Origin: Thermoplasmatota archaeon | GTDB taxonomy: Archaea; Thermoplasmatota; E2; DHVEG-1 | Length of the DNA: 8,613 nucleotides | Direction of reading: 5' to 3' | Assembly: GCA_022866015.1 (NCBI GenBank) | Contig: JALHTX010000187.1 | Span: 1 to 8,613 of the forward strand | In this document: positions 1-6,018 of the stretch, one piece after another | How the letters are laid out: the number at the start of each line of letters is the position of its first letter | Numbering within the stretch: the first letter of the stretch is position 1 | The notes under the pieces: model-generated | Told to the model about the DNA's origin: nothing | The model's database searches: none | The model's input: the letters and a program-made list of their open reading frames with translations, nothing else | Made by a program: the position numbers and the translations under genes

Positions 1-920
1 CGAGCTGCAACAGGCATATTACTTGTATTTGCGATAAGAACCGTACGATTCATCAATGGTTCACCAGTCTTTGGATCTTTAAGTTCTGGAAACTCCCTAA
101 GTACATCAGTCATCTCGTTTCCACGCTCACCGCAACCAACATAAACAACGACTTGAGCATCACTCCATTTTGCAAGCTGATGAAGCACCACAGTTTTTCC
201 GGTCCCAAACCCACCTGGAATAGCCGCTGTTCCACCTTTTGCAATTGGGAAAAATGTATCAATTACACGTTGACCTGTTATTAATGGTATACTTGGGTCA
301 TATTTTTTAGATACAGGTCTTGGCATACGAACTGGCCAGCGTTGCATCAACTGAAGTTTTTTATCACCATCATCTGTTGAAATAACGCAGATTGTGTCTT
401 CTACAGTATATTTTCCTTCTTTTTCAATTTTTAAAATTTTGCCTTTTATATATGGAGGAACAATTATTTTATGAGTAATAATTGAGGTTTCTTCAACCTC
501 GCCTATGACATCACAACTCTGTACGATATCGCCAGGTTTTACAGTAGGTTTAAACAACCATTTTTTTTCACGATCAAGTGCCGGTGCTTCAACACCACGG
601 GTGATGAAATTACCTGTTTTTCTCATGATATCAGGTAATGGTCTTTGTATACCATCATAAATGTTTGTCAAAAGACCCGGCCCTAGTTCTACGGAGAGTG
701 GTTCATCTGTGGATATTACTTTTTCACCTGGTTTAATACCATTTGTATCTTCATAAACCTGAATGATTGCATTATCTGAATTAAGTCTGATTATTTCTCC
801 TATTAAGTTTTCTTCTCCGACTCGTACCACATCGTACATTTTTGCCCCACGCATTCCATCTGCTTCTATGACGGGACCTGAAATTCGTATTATTCTACCT
901 TGTTTGGCTTCTTTTTTCAT
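1..920 (-). CDS. atpA: A-type ATP synthase catalytic subunit A, partial (N-terminal about 306 residues)
   Basis: Catalytic subunit of the A1 head; it hydrolyses or synthesises ATP at the A/B interfaces. The reading frame runs from an ATG at 920 off the left edge, so roughly the first half of a family that is usually about 580 residues is present. An N-terminal beta-barrel (about residues 1-75) is followed by the inserted bulge domain typical of A subunits (about 110-190). After that comes the segment KKYDPSIPLITGQRVIDTFF leading into the nucleotide-binding domain. The P-loop is GGFGTGKT at residues 236-243 (bases 192-215), with Lys242. The motif GERGNE at 264-269 supplies the expected catalytic Glu265. 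The visible end, LIANTSNMPVAA, is highly conserved in the family. No intein interrupts the P-loop, a known intein site in some archaea. The P-loop differs from the usual archaeal GPFGSGKT. The gene follows atpF by 26 nt and has a strong ribosome binding site. Assignment is certain; only the 3' half is missing. Confidence 0.98.
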   Translation of the reverse strand, partial: MKKEAKQGRIIRISGPVIEADGMRGAKMYDVVRVGEENLIGEIIRLNSDNAIIQVYEDTNGIKPGEKVISTDEPLSVELGPGLLTNIYDGIQRPLPDIMRKTGNFITRGVEAPALDREKKWLFKPTVKPGDIVQSCDVIGEVEETSIITHKIIVPPYIKGKILKIEKEGKYTVEDTICVISTDDGDKKLQLMQRWPVRMPRPVSKKYDPSIPLITGQRVIDTFFPIAKGGTAAIPGGFGTGKTVVLHQLAKWSDAQVVVYVGCGERGNEMTDVLREFPELKDPKTGEPLMNRTVLIANTSNMPVAA

Positions 921-930
921 ATGTTGTTTT

Positions 931-935
931 CCTCC
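931..935 (-). promoter_or_regulatory. Shine-Dalgarno site of atpA
   Basis: GGAGG on the minus strand lies 10 nt before the ATG at 920, inside the 26-nt gap after atpF. It supports that ATG as the start of subunit A. Confidence 0.8.
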
Positions 936-946
936 AAACTTATTTT

Positions 947-1270
947 TTATTTAATTTTTTCTTTATCTACTTCAATACCAACTGCTTTTTTAATAAGATG
1001 AGTTACAAAATCAATATGATCTTTTTTTCTACCTTTTTTATCAGGTATTTCAATAATTATTGGAATATTATTAATTAAACGATAATCCTTAAGATGATTG
1101 TCAAGTGTTCTTACTATTTCTTCTGTTATAAATAGAATTCCTATATCATCTCTTTCTTTAATCTTATTCCAAAGGAGTAGTTCGTTTTTTTCTGGTATGA
1201 ATAGTTCTTTTACACCAGCAAGTCTAAGACCTGCTGCTGTGTCTCTGTCACATAAACCTGCAAGTTTCAT
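947..1270 (-). CDS. atpF: A-type ATP synthase subunit F
   Basis: Small regulatory subunit of the A1 central stalk. It sits on subunit D and adjusts ATPase activity, partly through a mobile C-terminal part. The 107-residue length is normal. Family marks are the N-terminal strand MKLAGLCDRDTAAGLRLAGV, the central GILFITEEIVRTL (residues about 44-56) and the strand IPIIIEIPDKKGR (about 69-81), giving an alternating beta/alpha, Rossmann-like domain followed by a charged, Lys-rich C-terminal helix. The start ATG overlaps the stop of atpC as ATGA (bases 1270-1267), so translation is probably coupled to atpC. An AAGGTG ribosome binding site ends 5 nt before the ATG, inside the last codons of atpC. 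Identification rests on motifs plus position between C and A. Confidence 0.95.
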   Translation of the reverse strand: MKLAGLCDRDTAAGLRLAGVKELFIPEKNELLLWNKIKERDDIGILFITEEIVRTLDNHLKDYRLINNIPIIIEIPDKKGRKKDHIDFVTHLIKKAVGIEVDKEKIK

Positions 1271-2391
1271 GTGGCACCTTCTAGGACTAAGAATTTTTTA
1301 ATAAAATCTTTTGATAAATTTTCAGCGATACCTTTTGCAATAATTTTAAGATTCATTATTTCAAATTCTTTTGATATGAGAAATCTAATTGTTGGACCAA
1401 TATTTATGTAATTCTGAGTAGAAATATCCTTTACAATTTTCAAGAAACGCTGATCAAGAGCAACTTCTAGCAATTGTACTGATTTTTCTTTGTTATAACT
1501 CTCAATAGCATCTTTAAGTGTATTATAATACGATGTACCCTCCAGACTTGAGATTACCTGTGAAACTGATTCAAGACTAGCTAGTTCATTATATTTCCAT
1601 AATGCAATTTCCTGCCCTTCACCAATAAAAAGGTCCTTACAAAGCTCTTGATTATAACCTAATTGTTTTGCCCTTAGTATGTTTTTTATATTAATGATAT
1701 CTGTCATTGTTTTAACAAATTTTTGTTTTGCTTTTTCACATTTATGTGGAACCTTAGTTTGCTTAAATCTATTTATCATATCTTTACTTATTGCTGTGTC
1801 AATTTTTAAAAAATCAGGTTTCTCATTGAAAATAGCTTTGATTATTTCTTCATTAAATTTATATTCTCTGAGTATAACAGGTAAATTATTTTTTTCAGCA
1901 TCAATAATTTTCTGTAAAAGTTTTTTTGTCGTTGGAAGTATTGCTTCTTTTATTTTTTCTTGTTCAACTGTTTTGCCATCTATTTTACTTTTTAATATGT
2001 TTTTTATAAGATACATATCAAGTTTTTCAAGATAAATATCAAAAAACTCATTCATCTTTTTAGAGCTGTCATTACGCATCATATAAATTGTTTGAATAAA
2101 TAAGTCATCAAATGATTTCTGTATAGAATATGTATCTGTCCCAGATATTTTATAATCCTTTAACTTGTTTATTTTTTCCATAAAAGAAAGGATATCTTTG
2201 CTTTCCACAACATTATCAAGTTCTTTTTCTGTTACAAATGGATTACCTATTGCTTCAAATTTTGCATTTGGGTAAACAAATTTGAAGTAGAAAGAAAAAG
2301 AACGCAAAATAAAAAGGATAATTATAGCAATGACGCTAAGTACAATAATCCAGAATGGATAATTATTGGGGTCAAATAGTGTTTCTAACAA
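1267..2391 (-). CDS. atpC: A-type ATP synthase subunit C (V-type subunit d homologue), TTG start
   Basis: Funnel-shaped socket subunit that couples the K ring to the D/F central stalk. The 374-residue protein is all-helical apart from its start. Residues 39-51 (VYPNAKFEAIGNP) match the conserved beginning of the soluble domain, where a Y-x-N-A-[RK]-ϕ pattern is usual. The mid-region NIKNILRAKQLGYN (about 235-248) and the later LEVALDQRFLK (about 310-320) fit the repeated three-part fold of the family. Residues 12-29 form a strongly hydrophobic stretch (FWIIVLSVIAIIILFILR) that looks like a membrane helix, absent from the shorter (about 323-residue) Thermus homologue. The start is inferred as TTG at 2391: an in-frame TAA lies at 2397-2395, no in-frame ATG or GTG precedes the hydrophobic helix, and a weak AGTGA ribosome binding site lies 7 nt upstream. 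A later start would lose the hydrophobic segment. It lies 20 nt after atpE. Confidence 0.93.
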   Translation of the reverse strand: MLETLFDPNNYPFWIIVLSVIAIIILFILRSFSFYFKFVYPNAKFEAIGNPFVTEKELDNVVESKDILSFMEKINKLKDYKISGTDTYSIQKSFDDLFIQTIYMMRNDSSKKMNEFFDIYLEKLDMYLIKNILKSKIDGKTVEQEKIKEAILPTTKKLLQKIIDAEKNNLPVILREYKFNEEIIKAIFNEKPDFLKIDTAISKDMINRFKQTKVPHKCEKAKQKFVKTMTDIINIKNILRAKQLGYNQELCKDLFIGEGQEIALWKYNELASLESVSQVISSLEGTSYYNTLKDAIESYNKEKSVQLLEVALDQRFLKIVKDISTQNYINIGPTIRFLISKEFEIMNLKIIAKGIAENLSKDFIKKFLVLEGAT

Positions 2392-2411
2392 TGTTTATTC
2401 ACTTTTCCATT

Positions 2412-2972
2412 TTATAAGAAAAGAATTTTTCCCGCTTTTACTCTTAATTTATCCTTGTTTCTATCGATAATACCTTCAAATGTATTGTTTAGTTTTATCT
2501 TCTTATCATGGGATATGGCCACAAAGCCACCTATAGCATCTATTGTACCAACGACATCTAATCTTAGGTTTTTTGCAATTGTTTTATCGACATCTCTTGA
2601 AACTAGTAATTTACAATCTTTACCGATTTTTATTCTAGTATTTTCCATAAGTTTTGTTATGATTTTTTTGTAGTGTTCTTCATTTATTTTTAATAGTCGA
2701 CTGTATACTTGTAAAAAACTTTCTTCGATAATTTTTTCTTTTGCATTCATTATTTCATGTTTAATTTCCTGTTTTGCTTTTGCGACTAGAACTTTTTTAG
2801 TGTTTTCACTGTGTTTTTTTCCCTCTAGTTTAATATTTATTGACTCAGCTTCTGCTTCTTCCCTTGCATGTTCAATTATATGCTTTGCCTGCTGTTCAGC
2901 ATCTCTAATTATCTTTCTTATCTCAGATTCTGCATCATTATTTATTTGTTGAATAATCTTTTCTGCCGACAT
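2412..2972 (-). CDS. atpE: A-type ATP synthase subunit E (peripheral stalk)
   Basis: Peripheral-stalk subunit that pairs with H as a long coiled coil and binds the N-terminal ends of A and B, holding the A1 head still against rotation. The 186-residue length is normal. Residues about 1-85 are a charged helix rich in Glu, Lys and Ala with regular hydrophobic spacing (IIQQINNDAESEIRKIIRDAE). The C-terminal globular domain carries the family signatures GGFVAIS (148-154) and NTFEGIIDR (163-171). The ATG at 2972 begins with MSAEKIIQQI, a typical E start. It follows atpK by 19 nt with only a weak ribosome binding site (AATGAT just before the ATG), so translation may depend partly on coupling. Pairing with H is expected from the family and from both genes being in this operon. 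Confidence 0.95.
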   Translation of the reverse strand: MSAEKIIQQINNDAESEIRKIIRDAEQQAKHIIEHAREEAEAESINIKLEGKKHSENTKKVLVAKAKQEIKHEIMNAKEKIIEESFLQVYSRLLKINEEHYKKIITKLMENTRIKIGKDCKLLVSRDVDKTIAKNLRLDVVGTIDAIGGFVAISHDKKIKLNNTFEGIIDRNKDKLRVKAGKILFL

Positions 2973-2991
2973 AATATCATTCTTAGTTTTT

Positions 2992-3576
2992 TTATAAAAG
3001 CTGTAAACCTACCATTATGAATATCGCTGTTAGTAAACCAAAGATAGCCATAGCCTCAGTAGTAACTGTATAAATTATTCCTTTTGTAAATACATCTGGG
3101 TTTCTTCCAACTGCATTTATTGATGAAGATGCAAGTATACCCTGATTAATGGCGGATGTACTAGTAAGTGCAACAACAATACCAATAAATATAGCAGCTG
3201 GACCGATGATAGGATTAGTCGTCATTACTGCAGTCTCAGTTCCACCTAGCAATCCTGAACCCATCAACATCAGTATCGCTGTTAGTAAACCATATACTGA
3301 TTGCGTCATTGGTAAAACCTGCAAAACCAAAAGTTTTGATCCGATATTTGGTTTTTCAGCAGCAACAGCAACAGCTGACGCTCCAGAAAAAGTCAGTCCT
3401 GTAGCAGCTGATATACCAGATATACCAACAGCAATAGCACAACCAAGTATCAATAATGTTTTGTTATTGTTTACTTGGTCTCTAGTGAGTTGTTCTTCTT
3501 GTGCACTTGCAATACCTGCGAATAGTATAATCGTCGCAAACAGCAGCATTATTATCCATATTTTTTTCTTTATCAT
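2992..3576 (-). CDS. atpK: A-type ATP synthase rotor subunit K (c-type), double hairpin with signal peptide
   Basis: Proteolipid that forms the ion-carrying ring of the membrane domain. The 194-residue product begins with a signal-peptide-like segment: MIKKK, then a hydrophobic core at 6-20, then ASA at 23-25 before QEEQ. Two helical hairpins follow, about 39-110 and 123-194. Hairpin 1 carries LPMTQ (88-92) where single-hairpin proteins have the ion-binding carboxylate. Hairpin 2 carries NQG (144-146) and Glu174 in TTEAMAIFGLL. Aligned by eye with Enterococcus hirae NtpK, all five Na+ ligands are kept: L88, T91, Q92, Q145 and E174 correspond to L61, T64, Q65, Q110 and E139. One carboxylate per four helices is the Pyrococcus furiosus and V-type pattern. 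The start has a GGAGG ribosome binding site, and the gene lies 21 nt after atpI. The inference of Na+ coupling is from sequence only. Confidence 0.96.
   Translation of the reverse strand: MIKKKIWIIMLLFATIILFAGIASAQEEQLTRDQVNNNKTLLILGCAIAVGISGISAATGLTFSGASAVAVAAEKPNIGSKLLVLQVLPMTQSVYGLLTAILMLMGSGLLGGTETAVMTTNPIIGPAAIFIGIVVALTSTSAINQGILASSSINAVGRNPDVFTKGIIYTVTTEAMAIFGLLTAIFIMVGLQLL
3502..3576 (-). other. predicted signal peptide of subunit K
   Basis: Residues 1-25 of K show a basic n-region (MIKKK), a hydrophobic core (IWIIMLLFATIILFAG) and an ASA end before a polar segment, QEEQLTRDQVNNN. This is a classic signal-peptidase pattern. The Thermus c-type subunit is also made with a leader, as I recall, so this has a precedent. 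If cleaved, the mature protein begins around Gln26 with its N-terminus outside. If not cleaved, the protein would have five membrane helices. Confidence 0.65.
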
Positions 3577-3583
3577 ATTTTTT

Positions 3584-3588
3584 CCTCC
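3584..3588 (-). promoter_or_regulatory. Shine-Dalgarno site of atpK
   Basis: GGAGG on the minus strand, 7 nt before the ATG at 3576. It is one of the clearest ribosome binding sites in the operon, fitting the need to make many copies of the ring subunit relative to its neighbours. Confidence 0.8.
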
Positions 3589-3597
3589 ATATTTATT

Positions 3598-5586
3598 CTA
3601 CATTTTTTCTTTTGTTTTTGTATATACTCTTTTTATTTTAAAAGGGGTGAATTCTCTTCCACCACCTTCATAAAACCTATTGAAAAACTCGATATATTGA
3701 AGACGTAGCGAATGAACTCCTGCGCCTAATCCTTGTATTATAAGATTAGCAAAATGAGCTAATATCATAACTATAATGAAAATCACAAATCCAATTATAG
3801 GAATCATCTGTATAACTAGTTCTCCGACAACATTTATGGCAAGAGCCATACCTGCTGTTGAAAGTCCAAGTGCTATAAGTCGAGCATATGAAAGCCAATC
3901 ACCTACATAACCAGTTATGGAAAAGAAACCTACAGGACCACGAGTATGAATAAATAATAAAATAATTCCTATCAATGTAAAAATAATTGCAATATATACA
4001 AAAATTGTATCCAAATACCAATCTAAAATCATATACCCAATTAATAAACCACCGCCTAATTGCAATGGGATCCATGAACCATATTGCAACAACAAAGCTC
4101 TATATTCTTTATTCCTATATGATTGATACATACCTAAAGTTATACCAAGATTAAGTTGAACAAGAGCAAGAATTAATGCTATAGACAACATTATTATAGG
4201 ATTTCTCAGTCCATCAATAGGTAGATGTACACCCATTACATCTAAACTATAAAGTGATTTAGTAGGATCACCGTAAATAAATCTTGGAATTAAATCACCA
4301 AAGAATCCATTAGTTAAAAATCCAACAACTGTTGTTGTTACACCAAGCCATATACCCATAAAAGACCAGTCTTTAAAAAATGGACTATGTTTCCCAAGTT
4401 TTATGTATCCATACAAAGAACAAAATAGGATTACTAATCCATAACCAGCATCACCAAGCATAAAACTAAAAAATAAAATAAAAAAAATACCTACAAAGAA
4501 CATTGGATTAATATCATTATATTTAGGAGTAGCAAACATTTCCAGGATTGTTTTGAATGATCCTGCCCAACTAGGTGTATAATAATAAGTAGGTGGATTA
4601 TCCGGATTAATTGATGGTGATTCAAAATTACATATAACATGATCATCTGAAATAAAGGTTAAGGATTCTTTTAAAGCAACTTGATTTTTTTCTAGAATCC
4701 ATCCGTTGATAATATAAGTATAATTTGTTTTTACAAAATTATTTGAAGCCTCTATTTTAACTATCTCAATTTGAAGTTCCTCCCTGAGAGCTAACAAATC
4801 ATTAAGATAACGATCAGCTAGATCGCGTAAAAGTTTAACAATTTTTTTTGTTTCTTTATTTATTTCTTCCTTTTCTTTTTCTAAAGAGTTCAAAATATCT
4901 TTTGGAAGGCCGGATAACCCCTGGAAATTAAATTCTGATACATTTTCTCTGAATATTTTTTCGATAATTTCTTTTTCGGATATATAAGTAACTACTATAA
5001 CAGCCCATTCAGCTTTTTTACCGGTACCAAATTGTTTTGAATATATTAATGATTTTTCCAAACCATCAATTTGCGTTCTAATACTTTTTATATCAGTTGT
5101 TTTACCTGCTTTAATAACAAGGTATTTTGATTCACGAATATCTAAAACATCTACATTAAAATCTTTTATGTAGTTTAGCTGTTGAATGTTTAAATTGATT
5201 TTTTTTATCTCTTCATCTAATTTATGAAGTTTTTGTTCATCCTCTAAAATATCTTTTTCTATCTTATTAATAAAACCTGCAGCATAGGAATACATTTCAT
5301 CTAATATTTTATCTTCAACAATTTTTATTTTTGGTAAATCAGGGTGTAGAATTGCCTTTATACCTTTTTTCTTAGGTGTAACTTTAGTTAAAATATTAAT
5401 TAATTTTGAAAATCTATCTTTATAACTTGTGCATGTATCAAATTTAAAGTTTATTAATTCGTTTTTTGATTCTAAATTTAAATCTTCTTTTGATATATCT
5501 ATGATTTCCATTAAGCCAGTTTCATGTAGATTTTTAACAACAACTTCTACATAGTTTTGATGAATAATAATTGAAGCTTTTTTCAT
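3598..5586 (-). CDS. atpI: A-type ATP synthase subunit I (stator a-subunit)
   Basis: Membrane stator subunit: the N-terminal half reaches the peripheral stalks and the C-terminal half forms the two ion half-channels beside the K ring. Coordinates use the first ATG (662 residues). Residues 1-345 are soluble, with long coiled coils around 105-140 and 232-280. About eight membrane segments follow from residue 361. Family signatures are FMLGDAGYG (375-383), SYARLIALGLSTAGMA (566-581) with Arg569, and VHSLRLQYIEFFNRFYEGGG (624-643) with Arg628. These two arginines correspond to the ones needed for ion transfer in yeast Vph1 (R735, R799). The true start is probably earlier: the codons between the H stop and this ATG read IIFPAP, giving the usual I-subunit opening (x-P-x-x-M-K-K), and the only good ribosome binding site fits an ATT at 5604. 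With that start the protein has 668 residues. It ends 21 nt before atpK. Confidence 0.97.
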   Translation of the reverse strand: MKKASIIIHQNYVEVVVKNLHETGLMEIIDISKEDLNLESKNELINFKFDTCTSYKDRFSKLINILTKVTPKKKGIKAILHPDLPKIKIVEDKILDEMYSYAAGFINKIEKDILEDEQKLHKLDEEIKKINLNIQQLNYIKDFNVDVLDIRESKYLVIKAGKTTDIKSIRTQIDGLEKSLIYSKQFGTGKKAEWAVIVVTYISEKEIIEKIFRENVSEFNFQGLSGLPKDILNSLEKEKEEINKETKKIVKLLRDLADRYLNDLLALREELQIEIVKIEASNNFVKTNYTYIINGWILEKNQVALKESLTFISDDHVICNFESPSINPDNPPTYYYTPSWAGSFKTILEMFATPKYNDINPMFFVGIFFILFFSFMLGDAGYGLVILFCSLYGYIKLGKHSPFFKDWSFMGIWLGVTTTVVGFLTNGFFGDLIPRFIYGDPTKSLYSLDVMGVHLPIDGLRNPIIMLSIALILALVQLNLGITLGMYQSYRNKEYRALLLQYGSWIPLQLGGGLLIGYMILDWYLDTIFVYIAIIFTLIGIILLFIHTRGPVGFFSITGYVGDWLSYARLIALGLSTAGMALAINVVGELVIQMIPIIGFVIFIIVMILAHFANLIIQGLGAGVHSLRLQYIEFFNRFYEGGGREFTPFKIKRVYTKTKEKM

Positions 5587-5607
5587 TGGAGCTGGAAATA
5601 TAATGGT

Positions 5608-5925
5608 TTATTCCCCCTCAGAAATCTCCTTTATAACTATATCTACTGCTTTAGAAATATTTTTATCTGCTAAGTTGCTAAGATTAGAAATCTCCTTTTT
5701 TGCTTCACTTTTAAGTTTATTGATATCCTCTTTTGCAGATTTTTCTGCATCTTCACAGAGTTTCTTTATCTTATTTTGAACATTTTGCAATATTTTTATT
5801 TTTTCCTTTTCAGCATCTTTTCTTGCTTTTTCAATGATTTTTTCGGCATCTTTTTTTGCATTTTCAATTTGTTCAATTGCTTTTTTTTCTGCATTTTTTA
5901 TAGTTTTTAAAGAATCCTGAGTCAT
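5608..5925 (-). CDS. ahaH: A-type ATP synthase subunit H (peripheral stalk, AhaH)
   Basis: Peripheral-stalk coiled-coil subunit (subunit G in the Thermus and V-type naming) that pairs with E. The 105-residue length is typical of the family. Nearly the whole protein is one charged helix: repeats of the type ENAKKDAEKIIEKARKDAEKE (residues about 21-41) show the Ala/Ile spacing of a right-handed coiled coil, and DINKLKSEAKKEI (68-80) continues it. A short C-terminal amphipathic end (KAVDIVIKEIS) should dock on the head with E. The start is the ATG at 5925, preceded by a GGGGTAT ribosome-binding-like element 5 nt upstream. It is the first gene of the operon, 93 nt after infB. The protein is low in complexity, so the call leans on position directly before atpI as well as on its helix pattern. 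Confidence 0.92.
   Translation of the reverse strand: MTQDSLKTIKNAEKKAIEQIENAKKDAEKIIEKARKDAEKEKIKILQNVQNKIKKLCEDAEKSAKEDINKLKSEAKKEISNLSNLADKNISKAVDIVIKEISEGE
5613..5619 (-). promoter_or_regulatory. Shine-Dalgarno-like site for atpI, inside the end of atpH
   Basis: GAGGGGG on the minus strand overlaps the last codons of atpH. It lies 8 nt before an ATT codon (5604-5602) in the atpI frame but 26 nt before the first ATG (5586). This spacing favours a non-AUG start for atpI. The alternative is coupled re-initiation at the ATG after the H stop at 5608. Confidence 0.5.
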
Positions 5926-6018
5926 TTGATACCCCGTAATAATAGGTTATTTATTATTTTTCTTATTATTAATAGAATATTAATCCAATAGATATGAATT
6001 GTTTTCAAAAATATGTTT
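5926..6018 (-). promoter_or_regulatory. probable promoter and leader of the atp operon
   Basis: This 93-nt, almost purely AT gap between infB and atpH is the only sizeable gap before the atp genes. On the minus strand it has several TATA-like stretches, such as ATTAATATTC (around 5983-5974) and AATAATAAATAA (around 5958-5947). The first is better placed: a transcript start about 25 nt further on would leave a short leader that still contains the GGGGTAT site. The region is too AT-rich to choose a box with confidence, and readthrough from infB is equally possible. Confidence 0.4.

Noticed and set aside
192..215. Intein at the subunit A P-loop
   Set aside because: The P-loop and both flanks are continuous and match the family without an insertion. 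Only the unseen 3' half could still hold one.
1679..2035. Plus-strand reading frame (118 codons), hydrophobic product, opposite atpC
   Set aside because: The Phe/Ser/Ile-rich product is the usual mirror image of Lys/Glu/Asn-rich coding on the minus strand. The minus-strand gene is certain.
2395..2410. ATG at 2410 or GTG at 2402 as the start of atpC
   Set aside because: Both are in other frames. The ATG frame stops after three codons (ATG GAA AAG TGA), and the subunit C frame has a TAA at 2397-2395.
3149..3673. Long plus-strand reading frame (174 codons) opposite atpK
   Set aside because: It is the antisense of K and the end of I. Its length comes from the Ala/Gly/Val-rich coding on the other strand. 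It has no family resemblance and no credible ribosome binding site.
5938..5958. 7-bp AATAATA/TATTATT hairpin just before the atpH ribosome binding site
   Set aside because: The stem is all A-T, with a 7-nt loop, in a nearly pure AT region. It would be unstable and is expected by chance.
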